Shown here piece by piece: positions 9,319-21,799 of a DNA stretch of 64,000 nt. The stretch comes from Hygrophila difformis (Eukaryota > Streptophyta > Magnoliopsida > Lamiales > Acanthaceae). A model generated the notes under the pieces. That model had not been told where the DNA came from, did no database searches, and saw only the letters and a list, made by a program, of their open reading frames with translations. The position numbers and the translations under genes are program-made. The stretch is from NCBI GenBank assembly GCA_030278955.1, contig JAOANR010000010.1, forward strand, positions 16,909,086-16,973,085, read 5' to 3'. Within the stretch, counting starts at the first letter, position 1. Each line of letters opens with the position of its first letter.

Positions 9319-10740
9319 CTATGGATTATCCAAATATTCTGTTTGAATATTTAATTCTTGTTCACCAATATATTCTTTAAGCCTGTGTCCATTTACTGTC
9401 TTTTCTCCTTCATTAAGCATGATTGTGACGGCTCCATTGTCATGAACAGCTACAACGGGGAATGGTCCTGTCCACCTTGATCTCGCTTTCCTGGCAACAA
9501 TTTCAAACGAGAGTTATACAACAAAACCATCTGACCAACATAAAATTCTTTATGTTTTATTTTTGCATCATGAATTTTCTTGGTTCGATCTTTGTAAATC
9601 TTGCTGCTTTCATATGCTTCCAGTCTCATCTCTTCCAATTTAGACAGATCAAATTTTCTCTTTTCTTGTCCCAGCTGAACATCCATATTAAGCATCTTAA
9701 TGGCCCAATATGCTCGGTGTTCTAGCTCAACTGGAAGATGACAAGCTTTTCCAAAAACTAATCTGTAAGGAGACATTCCTATAGGAGTCTTAAAAGCAGT
9801 TTTGTACGCCCATAAGGCATCATCCAGTTTCTTTGACCAGTCTTTTCTTGTAACATTCATAGAAGCTTGCAAAATATGCTTAATTTCCTTGTTAGATACC
9901 TCCACTTGTCCACTTGTCTGAGGATGATATGGTGATCCAACTTTATGATGAACACCATATTGCTGAAGCAACTTCTCAAAGAGTTTATTCACAAAGTGAG
10001 ATCCTCCATCCGATATAATGGCACGAGGGGCTCCAAACCTAGTAAAAATGTTCTTCTGCAGAAATTTAGTAACTTGTTTAGCTTCATTGTTAGGCATAGC
10101 CACTGCTTCAACCCATTTTGAGACATAGTCAACAGCTACTAGAGTGTAGTGATTACCATATGAAGGGGGAAAAGGTCCCATAAAATCAATCCCCCAAACA
10201 TCAAATATCTCTACTTCTAAGATTCCTTTTTGAGGCATTTCTTCCCTCATTGAAATATTTCCCAATCTTTGGCACCTGTCACACATCTTTATAAGTTTCT
10301 GACAATCCAAAAAGATAGTTGGCCAAAAGAACCCACAATCTAGAACCTTTCTAGCAGTTCTAGCAGGGCCATGATGGCTTCCTAAAGGATTCTCATGACA
10401 TTTCCTAACAATTTGAAATCCTTCTCTCTCATGGACACAGCGTCTAATAACCTGATCAGAACAAAATTTAAATAAAAGGGGTCATCCCAATAGTATTTCT
10501 GAATTTCTCTGAAAAATCTTGACTTCTGATGAGAGTCTTTAAATTTTGGAACTATTTTACAAGCCAGATAATTAGCAAAGTCTGAAAACCAAGAACAATC
10601 AAATTGATGCAACTGCAAGGCATACAACTGTTCATCTAGGAATTTGTCATTTACAACTTCCTCCTTTTCTGTTTTCTCTTCCAGTCTTGAAAGATGGTCT
10701 GCTACTCCATTGTCTTTCCCTTTTCTGTCTTAATAATAAT
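9319..10740 (-). pseudogene. Athila-lineage integrase region of pol
   Basis: From about 10627 downward lies the RNase H-to-integrase linker (WFSDFANYLACKIVP). Then comes an HHCC zinc-finger region ending [12 protein letters not shown], then the catalytic core with [19 protein letters not shown] (first Asp), IISDGGSHF (second Asp) and the Glu in [10 protein letters not shown]. The family position is typical of Ty3/gypsy integrase. A one-base frameshift near 9490 precedes the C-terminal domain ([20 protein letters not shown] ... LDNP, stop at 9321-9319). There is at least one further break between 10310 and 10382. It would have inserted element cDNA; it is now dead by frameshifts. Confidence 0.85.
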
Positions 10741-11510
10741 GTCAAATTCTTGTAAAAGTAAAACCCATCTTATCAACCTTGGTTTGGCTTCTTGCTTTGA
10801 GAAAAGATATTTTAATGCAGAATGATCCTGTAAACTATAGTCTGAGCTCCAATAAGATACTGTCTGAACTTATCAAAGGCAAAAACTACAGCATACATTT
10901 CCTTTTATGTAGTGGTGTAGTTTATCTGAGCATCATTAAGAGTATGACTGGCATAATAAATGACGATGTTTGCCTTCTTTATGCAGCCCCAATACTGCAC
11001 CCACTGCATTTTCACTAGCACCACACATAAGTTCAAAGGGTAAATTCCAATCAGGAGATTGAACTATGGGTGCAGTGATTAGTTTATCCTTTAAAGTTTT
11101 AAAAGCAATTAAACAATCTTCATCAAAGCTAAATGAAACATCCTTATGGAGAAGGTTACATAAGGGTCTTGCTATTTTAGAAAAATCCTTTATGAACCTT
11201 CTGTAAAAACCAGCATGACCAAGAAAACTCCTTACTGCCATGATTGTTTTAGGAGGTGGTAGATTTGCTATCACATAAACTTTAGCTTTGTCTACTTCTA
11301 TTCCTGCTCTAAATACTTTGTGTCCTAGGACAATTCCTTCTTGAACCATGAAATGACAACTTTCTCAATTGAGAACCAGGTTAGTGTCTTCACATCTCTG
11401 CAAATTTTTTGACAAATTTTGTAAACAATCCTCAAAGTCAGTTCCATAAACAATAAAATCATCCATAAACACTTCAATGCATTTTTCAATAAAATCAGAA
11501 AAGATACTCA
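10741..11510 (-). pseudogene. RT C-terminus and RNase H region of pol, degraded
   Basis: It continues the reverse transcriptase after a frameshift at about 11511. The catalytic FMDDF box is readable near 11460 (CIEVFMDDFIVYG). A stop follows near 11362, then the thumb/connection region (VQEGIVLGHKVF ... FLGHAGFYRRFIKDFSKIARPL, 11349-10936). RNase H remnants continue to about 10740 with several frame breaks. The similarity is plainly Ty3/gypsy, Athila-like. It cannot encode a working enzyme. Confidence 0.8.
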
Positions 11511-14500
11511 TCATGCATCTTTGAAAGTGGCAGGGGCATTACATAGTCCAAAGGGCATTCTTCTGTAAGCAAATGTTCCATATGGGCAAGTAAAAGTTGT
11601 TTTCTCATGATCTTCACTAGCAATAACTATTTGATTATAACCAGAATAGCCATCTAAAAAGCTGTAAAATGGTTTACCTGACAATCTTTCTAACATTTGA
11701 TCAATAAAAGGTAAAGGAAAATGATCTTTTCTTGTGGCAATATTCAATTTTCTATAATCAATGCAAACACTCCAACCAGTTATTGGTCTTGTTGCCACTT
11801 CATCACCATGTTCATTAGTCACAATACAAATTCCACCCTTTTTAGGTACAACTTGTGTTGAACTTACCCATTTGCTATCAGAAATAGGATAGATTATACC
11901 TGCATCGAGTAGCTTGATTACCTCCTTTCTGACAACTTCCTGCATTGGTGGATTTAGCCTTCTCTGTGGTTGTCTGGATGGTTTATACTCATCTTCCATC
12001 AGGATCCTATGCATACAAATGTGAGGACTAATGCCTTTAATATCTGCTATAGTCCAAGCAATTGCCTGAATATGATTTTTAAGAATACACACTAGAGCTT
12101 GTTCTTGTTTTCCACTCAGTTTGGATGAAATTATTACCGGAAGCTTCTTTTTATCTGCCAAGAAGGCATACTTAAGATGTTCTGGTAATACTTTAAGTTC
12201 AAGCTCTGGTGGGGTTTCTATAGATGGGATTAATTTGCTTCGAGTTTGCACTTCCAACTTTAAATCAGGTCCTTTTGAAAGATTTGTTTTGTCAATGTCA
12301 TCCTCAGATTGTTCTGAAGATGTCATATCCTCACTTTCTGATCCGTCTTTGATTTCACCAGTCTCAGGATCAGCAAATCTAACCGCACACAAGTAAGCAA
12401 AAGTAGCATCTTCAACATTTGTGAGTGGGGTGAGATTGTTCTCGATTACATCAGTGGTAAAGAGATCATAGCAATCTAGAATATTTTCTCCCTCTATAAC
12501 GCTAGAGTCTATTCCCATCCCAGTTACATTGGTTTCAAAAGCGTTAAAAGGATATGTTGCCATCTTCATCATATCAAAGGTAACTTCCTGATCATCAACG
12601 TGAAGCTTAACTATGCCGTTCTTCGCATCAATCATAGCTCCTGCAGTCACCAGAAAAGGTCTTCCTAATATGATAGGAATTCTGACATTTTCATCAATGT
12701 CCAAGATGACAAAGTCAGCTGGCAAACATAGGCCTCCTGTCCTTACTAGGACATCTTCGATAAGTCCTTCTGGTCTAGTACTCGACTGATCAGCAAAGAA
12801 GAGAGTCATATTCACTGGCCTCATCCTTCCTAGGTCCAACCTTCTAGCCACAGCAAGCGGCATTACATTGATGCTACTTCCTAAGTCACAAATCCCTCGT
12901 CCAGATTCTTTGCAGTTGATAATCAGAGGCAAGGTAAAGCTCCCTGGATCTTCAAGCTTTGGGGGAATCCGTTGTTGAAGAACGATGTTGCAATTCTGAT
13001 TTAGGACCACCATTTGCTGCTCTCCCGCACTTCGTTTCCCTGAAATCAATTCTTTCAGAAACTTAGCGTAAGTGGGCATTTCTGAAATTAATTCAACCAA
13101 AGGGATTGAGATTTCAATGGCCTTAATCTTTTCAAGAAATTTCTTAAATTTAATTTCTTGGAGATCATTTTTTAGTCTCCCAGGATATGGTACCCTGGGC
13201 ATGTGTTCGTCCAGTGGATCCTTTTTGTTACCTGTAGAGTTAGGGATATTATTACCTCCCTCTTTTTCCTTTGGAAAGGAGTGTTCTGAAATATTCTTTT
13301 CCAAACCCTTGTCCTCAAGAATCCGCCTTTCCTCAAACTGATCATCTTCCTCCATTGTTTGGACATCTTTAAACTTTTTCTGCTGCAGCAACCTCTCTCT
13401 TTTCTTTTCAAATTCGAGATCAACAACTTCTTTCCCTCCCCTTAATGTAACTGCCTTACATTGTGGATTAGTTTCAGAAGAACTTGGTAATTTCCCTTTT
13501 TCTCTTTGCTGTAGTAACTTTGCCATCTCTGTTACTGAATTTTCAACATTTTTTATTGAAGCCTGCAGCTGGTTATTTGTCTTAGTCTGCTTAGCAATAA
13601 ACTCCTTCAGAGCATTCTCAACTTTTAAAGAGTAAGTATTATCTTGAACAACAGGATAAGGTACTGTCGGCACTGGTTGAGGTGGAAAATTTGCAGGCAT
13701 TGGTGCAAACGGTCCATATGGCCTATTTTGCTGATTCATTTGTTGAGGAGGTCTCTGAGGATACATTTGCTGCTGAGAATAAAATTGTTGCTGAGGACGA
13801 AACTGCTGCTGGTTCTGTTGAGGAGGATTCAATAGATGTGCATTCTGTGCATTTTGAGTGTTACCAAAGCCCAAGTTCGGATGCTTGTTCCGAAAACCAG
13901 TGTAATTACAGCTTTCATCTTGCTTAGGTACTTCTTGAAGCTGTGGGCATTGATCATTATGATGAGGTCCAGAATAGATTCCACATTGATAAACTGGTTC
14001 CTTAGGAGTGGGTTGAAGAATCATCAGTGGTGGTTGTTGTTGATGCAGAATTTGTTGACTTGTTTGCTGAGCTAGCTGTAGTTCAGCAATCTGTTTAGTG
14101 AGTGCTGCAAATTTTTCCTCATTTTTGTCTGTATCGATAACAAGACTCTTTCTTGTAGGTGATGGAGGATCATCATCTTGGAGAACTGCTCTGCTAGCGG
14201 TCATGGTGTCTATCGTTGACCAAGCCCTATCAAGTGACATCTGGAGTAATTGTTCCCCTCCAGTGATCATCATCTGCCAAGTATGAGTAAGTCCTGTGAA
14301 AAAGATCTTTAAGAGTCTTCTTTCTGAGATACCATACTGTGGGCATCTTTTGAGCATGTCAAAGAAGCTATCTCGAGCATCCTTCAGTGATTCTCCCTTT
14401 CTCATCTTAAAACTAGAGATTTTGTCTACCCATTCATCTACTTTACTTTCTGGAAAATATTTGAGCAAGAAATTTTTAACTAATTCTGGCCAAGTAGCCT

Positions 14501-15101
14501 TTTTTTGAGCATTCAATGAGTCATACCATTCCTTCGCAGACCCATCCAGTGAGAATGGAAACATTGCTAGTTGAATGCTTTCTCTTGAAGCTCTCCTTTT
14601 TTTAACTGTCTTGCTCAATTCAACAAACTTTTTGAGATGTAAGTGTGGATCTTCAACACTCAAACCATAAAATGCTCTGGAAGATGCCAAGTTTAATATA
14701 CCAGGTGGTATATCGACCTCTTCATCCGTTCCAGCCAAGTACTGATCAACATTCGGTTGCCATGGTTGATACTGCTCTTATTGAGGATTTGGAGCAGGAT
14801 TAGCAAAGTTAGGTGGAAAATAATGTTGATGAACAAATTGCGGTGCAACAGCCCTCTGTGGAGCTTGGAAATGTCCTCGAAGTGGTATGTTATGCTGATT
14901 TTTTGGCTGTCCGTTTGGTAGGTTTCCGGGTCCGTCATTCTGTCCATTGTTTGCCATTCCAGTTATTGTTAAAAGATTCCCTTCTGCAAGATCTCTTTGT
15001 CTCCTTCTAGCGTTTGCTCTAATGAGCCTCACTGTTCTTTCAAGTTCAAAATTGAAAGGAAGTAAAGGTTGCCTTGAAGATCGAGTTGTTCTTTCGCTCA
15101 T
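11511..15101 (-). pseudogene. Athila-lineage gag-protease-RT, one in-frame stop
   Basis: The start at 15101 (MSERTTRSSRQPLLPF) lies 130 bases after the PBS. The frame is open except for a TAA at 14780-14778 and continues to 11511. In order it holds the gag N-terminus; the conserved capsid-like region (HLHLKKFVELSKTVKK, MFPFSLDGSAKEWYDSL, about 14650-14200); a Cys/His motif (CGIYSGPHHNDQC); the KAVTLRGGKE motif typical of Athila; a protease with CDLGSSINVMP (Asp-Leu-Gly-Ser in place of the usual DTG); and RT up to RRMPFGLCNAPATF. The ORF then ends by frameshift. Gag-pol being one frame is usual for this lineage. Gene order and the tRNA-Asp-type PBS support the Athila assignment. Confidence 0.88.
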
Positions 15102-15230
15102 AAACTGTTGAGATTTCTCTGTGGACAAAATGAAAGAATTAATGGATTTATTTACAATGATAAGAAGTAAATAATAATTACAGATAAACCAAAGAGTATT
15201 TTTAGTTCTAAAATTCATAACGCTACATCC

Positions 15231-15248
15231 TCCCCGGCAACGGCGCCA
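15231..15248 (-). other. Primer-binding site of Athila-A
   Basis: TGGCGCCGTTGCCGGGGA on the minus strand, directly after the LTR end TTTCA. This is the tRNA-Asp-type PBS reported for Athila/Cyclops-like elements. It fixes the LTR A 3' boundary at 15249. Confidence 0.88.
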
Positions 15249-16820
15249 TGAAACTTTTGGGCACGAACCTGCTACATATCTCTCAACTATCTTTATACTA
15301 TAAATTTCATAGGATTGTTCAAGAGTATGCCTGATTTGCCTACCGAAAGCGCACGGTATCAAGCTTGCAGTATTTATTTCTAATTGTCGGGATCGTTCTC
15401 TGGAGAGTTACACGATAGAAGTGTTTTAATAGAATTATAGGTTTTAGAGCTTAGTACTTCCCCTGGTTTATGGATGGTCTAATGATGTTATCTAATGAAT
15501 AAGTGTTGAATAATAAATGCATAAAAACTGTAAAAAGAAATAAAGAAAGCATTATTAAAAAGAAAAAAATGAATGGAATGAATGTATTTATGGATTCATG
15601 AGTTAAAAGATAAAATGGACTTAGTGACAATCAAACAAAATAGGACTATGATTAAGTAATCATACTTCTACGATTAGTAATAATTCGAGAACTCATTGTG
15701 GTAAGAAAAATCTTTTATGCAAGTTAGTCAAATCTTCATGTCTTTGATCATTTTCCCAAGACAAGTACTGATGATCCAGTGTCATGACATTCTTAAGCAC
15801 TGAAATCATGGGATACAATTACTAAGAAATGATCAGTCAGACTCATTACTTAACAAAAGCTTTCAGAATTATCACCTAATCCGTTTTTTTCACATTCAAA
15901 TTAAGCCATTGAAAACTCAATGTCACATCTAAATCATCATGCATTCATCTGAACTTAAAGTTATTCTCTTTATTACTCTGAGATTAGACAAGTATCTTAT
16001 GCCCCTATATTGGATGTCCTCTACAAGGAATGAAAAAGAAAACAAGTATTTAAATCTATCATCCAATGGTTACACAAGCCTTAGCTTCTCAGAGTAATTC
16101 CTTCAATTATTTTTAAGAAATAATAGTCATGCAAGTATATCAAGATGAAATTGCTATTCAAAATCCTTGACTTATCTGGACTACTCAGATTCATACAGAT
16201 GTATTAGCATAAGAATTCTCTGTAAACAATTCTGAATGCCCATGACTTAACTCAGGATTAATGAAAATTAGTAAGTTGCCTAACCTCCTACTCATAGCAT
16301 ATGATTAGAAAATCATAAAGTTATGAACCCTGGAAGTTAACTCTTCCAAATTCTCATTAATTCTTAGGACAAAAGATGGCTTTTGAAACATCTTTCCCTT
16401 TTAAACGACAGGTACTAAACGTCCAACTTAAGAACAAGTTTGTTCTTAATCACCCTGAGTAAAAGATGTTTTGAGAACACTTATATCATATTCTCCCTCA
16501 ATGTGTCAGTGACAGTACTTTTATGAATTTCAAGTATGAAATGTGAATTTGTATTAAGAAGTAGGAATACTTCAACATAATCTGGGAATTATCCCAAAAT
16601 ATCATAGATATAAGTAGTAATATATGTATTAAGAAACGGTGAGGGTTCTGAATCCTCTTAATCAAAATGCTAGAATGCTCCAAGAATATAGAGTAGGAGC
16701 TAGACAGAATTAGGAAATTACTTCCTATGAAAAAGATTTGAGAAATAAATCTGCAAAATAAGTGTCCAAGATAGCTCGCAGTAACTATCTTGGGTTTCAA
16801 ACTATGAACATTCCAATTTT

Positions 16821-18420
16821 CCGCGCGCTATATCTGTACAGCGTGGAGAGAGCTATTGTTCAAAGAATGTTCCTCAGATTTAGTTAATACAGAGAACTGA
16901 ATCCCTCGCAGTATAATCTGGAAGAATGCAGCGAGATTACTCAATTCCTGTTAATAGAACAGGGGTTATATACTTATAAAAAAAATGAATATTTGGCATC
17001 TCCAAGGATGTGAACCAATTCTGACGCTATATCAGGATAATTCCCTCGCTTTGTCAAAATGACATTGCGAGGGTCTTGACATAACTTGTTTAAGAATAAA
17101 GTTGTCAGGATAATCCCTCGCGCCATCTTTTACGAATGCAGCGAGGTTAAATCCTTATATGAAGGTGAATAGCAAAACTCTGTGTTTGATTATGATTCTT
17201 TCTCGCTTCACCCTTTCATTGTGAATGTAGCGAGAAAAGAATTATGACCTTTTGTAAAGTTAAGTACTCAGAATATTAAATTCTTAAGGATTATCACACC
17301 ATTTTTAACACTGTGTGGGTCCTTAGGAACTTCGAATAATTCTAAACACTAATCTTTGGAAGTTGCATTGAGAATTTAGATCTGAGTATACTTAACAGTT
17401 AAACTTTCATGAATTCAATAATTCTGCCAAGAAAGTACCTAACTCGATAATAACATTCAGATTTCCTGAGAATTATTGTCAAACAGTTTATAATTCGAAA
17501 AATGATTCAATCTTGCATCTGTAAATTTGACTAACATCTTCCTGAATTCTAAAGACAAACGTTTAAACTGATGTCTATACCATTCTCAAGCAGAATTAAA
17601 ATATACCATATCCAAGTAATCATTCAGAATTTCAACCCAAAGATGAAAACAGCAGATCAGAGGTTCAATCTTCCTTCATATATCATGAATTGCAAAGAAA
17701 TTAAAAACGAGTACACCTGGAAATCTAATTGAGATCAAAATATTGCGAATTTGATCGAAGAAGTCAGAAAAACTAGATGGCGATCGTCATAACGGATGAA
17801 CAAAAGCATTCCGATAGCGAATCGTTCTTTCCATAGTACTCTCAAAGCTATTCCACTAACATATTTCGAAGAAACTAACTGCGAAATCAAATTACAAATC
17901 TGAAGAACATGGATTAAAATTGCAGAAAAGTAAACCCTAGCTAACCTACCAACTGAATTCTAAAATGAACGGGAGAGAAAAACGAGCTATTCTCTTTGTC
18001 CTCTAGTTGTTTGAGCTGATCTCCCAAAAGGTCTATTTATAGATCTGCAGAAATAACTGCCTCCTGATTAGGTGATAACTGCTCGCACTCGGAATAGCTC
18101 TCCTCACGCCTTGTCCCAGTTCCTTCAAAGCGTGAGTCAAAATAAAGTTTTTCTTATTAGGGCGAGACTTCACAATCTTCTTCAGGAAAACTTCTTCTCG
18201 CCATAACTCTTACAGCTTTTTAGCTTGTGCAGACTCCCTTCTCACGCGATGTCAAATGATCATCGCGTAGACTTCAGCCTCTGAACATTTTCCTTAAATC
18301 TATCCAGATTTCACCTTTAAGTTCTCGCACCAATTCTTTTTCCTCGCGATGTCTATCTTCATCTCTCTCAGCCTTTCAACTTACTTTCCTGCAGAATGAC
18401 AAAGCGAGAGTCAGATCAGA
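16821..18420. repeat. Palindrome array in LTR A
   Basis: Hairpins include CCCTCGC / GCGAGGG enclosing GTCA / TGAC (17043-17073), CCTCGC / GCGAGG (17116-17146), TCTCGCT TCAC / GTGA...AGCGAGA (17201-17235) and ACGCGATG / CATCGCGT (18244-18268). Imperfect members lie near 16821-16847 and 18085-18135. Half-motifs (CTCGC, GCGTGAG) recur throughout. Arms alternate between TCGC/GCGA and CACGC/GCGTG types while staying paired. Confidence 0.8.
18034..18041 (-). promoter_or_regulatory. TATA box of LTR A
   Basis: TATAAATA on the minus strand, about 590 bases into the LTR. Most of the palindrome array (16821-17235) would lie downstream and be transcribed. Confidence 0.55.
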
Positions 18421-18639
18421 TAAAAATATAGCGTGCGAAACATATAATAAAATCTAAGAATTTCAAGCCATTTTTATGAAATTTCCAATTTCCTCGCATT
18501 CTTGGTTTTTCCAAAATCTTTTCATATCTTCTCCAATTATTCATTGAAAACTTATGAAAACAAGAACATAAAATCGTCATCAAGACACTAAATTGGACGC
18601 AAATGATAGTTATGAATGACTGTCATCACAAAACCCCAT

Positions 18640-19258
18640 GGGCTTGGGCCGAAAAAGTAGAAACCAAGAGAATCACGGCCCATGAATTACGAAGCCCATT
18701 AGTGCGGGAAACAGAGGCCCAAATTGCACCTCAGTAGCTCAAATCGTGCCCCATCCAAGTTCTTAATCAGTATATCTGCAAGTTGTTCTAACGACGCCAA
18801 ATGCTAAATTTTACATAGAGCATCTTCAACCAAATTCCGAATAAAGTGGAACCGGATGTCAATATGTTTGCTTCTATTGTGCTGAAGCGGATTCCTGGAG
18901 ATGTTATAGCACTTGTGTTATCACAATGAATAAGAAAATTATCCAAAGATATACCAAAATCAAGCAGCATCTGTCGCATCCAAATCAACTGTGTACAGCA
19001 ATGAGCAGAAGCTATGTACTCGGCTTCAACTGTAGAAAGAGCAACAACATTTTACTTTCGAGAGTACCAGCTGACCAAATTTTGTCCAAGATAGAAACAT
19101 CCGCCAGTGGTTGATTTGCGGTCGTCAGAACAACCATCCTAGTCAGAGTCTGTATAGCCAATCAATTCTATGGAGGACCTTGTGGAATACCAAATGCCAA
19201 GACCTGATGTGCCTTTCACATATCTGAGAATCCTCTAATGAAGCTTTTACAGGGAATC
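18640..19258 (-). pseudogene. Ty1/copia RT-RNase H fragment
   Basis: The minus strand reads, with stops, RILRYVKGTSGLGIWYS, IGYTDSD*DGCSDDRKST, GGCFYLGQNLVSWYSRK*, VALSTVEAEYIASAHCC, LIWMRQMLLDFGI and HCDNTSAIT. These are the conserved end of copia RT and RNase H. In-frame stops occur within the YxDSD block and after SWYSRK. There are no flanking LTRs, so it is a truncated relic lying between two Athila-A pieces. Confidence 0.85.
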
Positions 19259-19261
19259 CCT

Positions 19262-19745
19262 CGCAAAGATTCCCTTGTGTGCAAAGTTACTACAATGATT
19301 CTTGATTTTCTTCAAAATATAATTCCTAAAGAGTACTTCAAGAATATGCCTCATTTGCACTACTGAAAGCGCACGGTATCAAGCTTGCAGTATTTATTTA
19401 TTTGTCGGGATCGTTCACTAGAGAGTTATACGATAGAAGCATTTTAATAACCTTATGAATCTTAGAATTTATTTATACTCCTTAGTTTGTAGTGAGTAGT
19501 GAATGTGTCTTAAAATTTATTACTGAAAAGTAAATGTAATAAAGTAATAAAGCAGTAAATGAAAACAATATAAAAGGACATTATAAAAGAAAGCATTAAA
19601 ATGGTGGATAAAGTTTGATTGTGTGATAATGATGGACTAAGTGACAAAGAAAACAAATAAGACTTCTGCTAAGGTAAACATGCTTCTGTGATTTATAAAA
19701 ATGTGTAGCTCAAAGAGATCAGATAAATCCTCTATCAAATCTGTC
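19262..19745 (-). mobile_element. LTR A fragment of a second Athila-A copy
   Basis: Similar along its length to 15330-15740 of LTR A, including the GCGCACGGTATCAAGC segment (19366-19381) and the CGATAGAAGC segment near 19430. It joins directly, on the same strand, to the end of the ORF654 copy (19760-20980). The order ORF654 then LTR A therefore exists in this second copy, although an internal deletion has removed the LTR start and the ORF end. Confidence 0.75.
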
Positions 19746-19759
19746 TATCCTTCATGTCT

Positions 19760-20980
19760 TCGCGCGTGATACTGATTAACAAAACTTTGCAAATCTGGAT
19801 GAGCTTCATCATTTTCTTCATTTCCTTCTACAACCGTTGAGATTGTATCCACTACTCGTATCCTATCAAGTCTTTCTTCATCATCTGTGGTGTCTTCATC
19901 CGAAAGATTTTTCTTTATAAAAAAAATTCTTACCTAAACCCTTAAGCATCTTGTTCATCCCTTTTCTGTTCAAATATTTATTATTCCATGCATCCCAATC
20001 ATCTATGATTATCTACTGAATCTTTCCTTGTGTCTGATCAGTATAAGCTCTATGCTCCTTGTATGCATTATGTCTGCACATCTGATCATATCTCATGTAT
20101 TTCTCAATAAATTCCTTCTTTCTCTCCTGAACAATTCCATGAACTTATCGTTGGAGAGGTGAAGGCAATCTCTTCATGATCTTATGTGGCCTATCTATAA
20201 TGAGAATGTCTGCATCTGCTGGTGTTATTGATGGGGCTGAAACTTTCCTGTAGTTTGTTATCGGTTCCAGACCTTCATTTATGACAGATTCTCTGAAGAT
20301 GTTCCTGACTATATTCTGTGGTGTCTGTTTTACATCTGACCTTTGTTTCCTATTCTTTCCTGTTCTCTCAGCTTCTATTTCTTCAGCATCCTTAACCCAT
20401 GTCTGCTGTTCAGGCATTAGATCAGCAAAATTTTCTAGTGGAAATTCTTCATCAGGTTTTCTCACTAGCCCTGGTCTAAGGATTCTTCTCTTAAGATTCT
20501 GTCCTTTATTCCATTCATTCATATTCCTTATCCAACCGTTTTTGGCGTCTTGAATGGTCTTAAGAACTTTATTCCACTCCATCTTGCCTTGTTTGGCTTT
20601 TTGAAAATGGGGCTCAAAAGCGTGTCTAAGATTGATCCGAGCATCGACAATTCTATAAAATGCCAAACTTGTCAAAAAATCTTGTTCAACAGGTCCCTTC
20701 TTGTTCAGAAATGCTGGAGGCATGTATGCAGGGAGTGCCTGTTGAGGACCATAAGTTTGGGCATTCCTGATCTCGTTAAGCTTGCAGCAATACTTAGTAA
20801 GTCTTCTCACGTACTTAGGCAATGGTTGAGGATCAAAGTAATCCAACTCCAGCCCTGCATGGTCCTTTGGGTTTATGATTCTGTAACATTCCTGGTTCCA
20901 TTCAGCCATGCACTTCTTCTCTCTTTCTAGAATCCGTTCCAGTATAACTTCTTTCGGGAGATCTTTTTCATTGATAAGAG
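19760..20980 (-). pseudogene. ORF654, second copy, C-terminal part
   Basis: Protein-level match to ORF654 residues from about 95 onward: LINEKDLPKEV, EWNQECYRIINPKD, ALPAYMPPAFLNKKG, DLMPEQQTWVKDAEE, KIMKRLPSPLQR. A stop at 20145-20147 and others below it break the frame; similarity continues to about 19760 (DLQSFVNQ). The upstream end is cut by LTR B at 20981. The missing first 90 residues are at 45367-45634. Many codon differences from the 2453-4417 copy show that it is an old duplicate. Confidence 0.85.
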
Positions 20981-21287
20981 TGATAATGGCCAAAACTGTC
21001 CATTATTTCCAATCCATTTCCGTGTCTGGGACGGACATTTTGATCGTATTCCCATCTTATTTTAATGCGAGTTTGTAAAAATAATAAGCTGGTAATGAAA
21101 AAACACAAAAATATGCAATTTTAATTGTATTTGTGTTAGAAAAATCCAAAAACGTGAAAAAAGGAAAAAGAAAAGAAAAAGGAATGAAAAAGATGGGCAA
21201 AAGAATAAAATAGCCCACAAAAATAAAAAAGATGGGAAGAAGAATAAAAATCCCACAAACTGAATTTTTGGCTAAGTGTTGAAAATC

Positions 21288-21690
21288 GATGCGGTTTACA
21301 TAATGTGGTTTATACCACATTGCCCATGTAAACCGCATCACTGAAGAGAAGAAGAAAAATGGCCAAGGGTTGAGAGGAGATGCGAAATACCCAATGCGGT
21401 TTCCTCAATGTGGTATATACCGCATTGACCTTGAAACCGCATCAAAGGAAGAAACCCAGCAACAAAGCGAAAGATGCAATGCGGTATATACCGTATTGAT
21501 TTTTAAACCGCATCGTATCAATACAAGGAAACCAAGCAGGAGTGCATGCAACCCTCAATGCGGTTTCCACGATGCGAATTAAAACCGCATTGAGGAAGTA
21601 TACCGCATCCCAGCCCAAGACCAAGAAGAAAAAAAAGACATCATGCAATGCGATATGTGATGCAGTTTATACCAAATTGCTTGAAGTAAA
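21288..21690. repeat. Palindrome array 1 in LTR B (right)
   Basis: GATGCGGTTTACAT / ATGTAAACCGCATC (14-base arms, 21288-21339) encloses AATGTGGT TTAT ACCACATT. Further nested pairs lie at about 21392-21443, 21478-21514 and 21555-21610. All are built on ATGCGGTTT / AAACCGCAT. The left LTR B has nothing similar at this position and carries TGTCGCGGACC-type arms there. Confidence 0.9.
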
Positions 21691-21792
21691 CCGCATCAAA
21701 TTCAAAATGCATTCGGATGAAGCTGTGCTACACGTGGAAAATGCATGCTACTGTTAATGGGCCCTGATGGGCCTAGGGTTCTGAGAAAGATG

Positions 21793-21799
21793 TATAAAA
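21793..21799 (+). promoter_or_regulatory. TATA box of LTR B (right)
   Basis: TATAAAA located after array 1 and before a T-rich leader and array 2, the same layout as in the left copy. Confidence 0.6.

Larger units (their letters stand above)
15249..18628 (-). mobile_element. LTR A: 5' LTR of the Athila-A element
   Basis: Begins TGATGACAGTCATTC at 18628 and ends TTTCA at 15249, next to the PBS (about 3.4 kb). The U5 end contains the segment GAAAGCGCACGGTATCAAGC (15340-15359), also found at 19362-19381 in the second copy, and a related version in plus orientation at 45125-45200 in LTR B. It contains a TATA box and a palindrome array. The matching 3' LTR would lie left of the window. The outer edge abuts a copia relic, so the TSD cannot be checked here. 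Confidence 0.82.
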
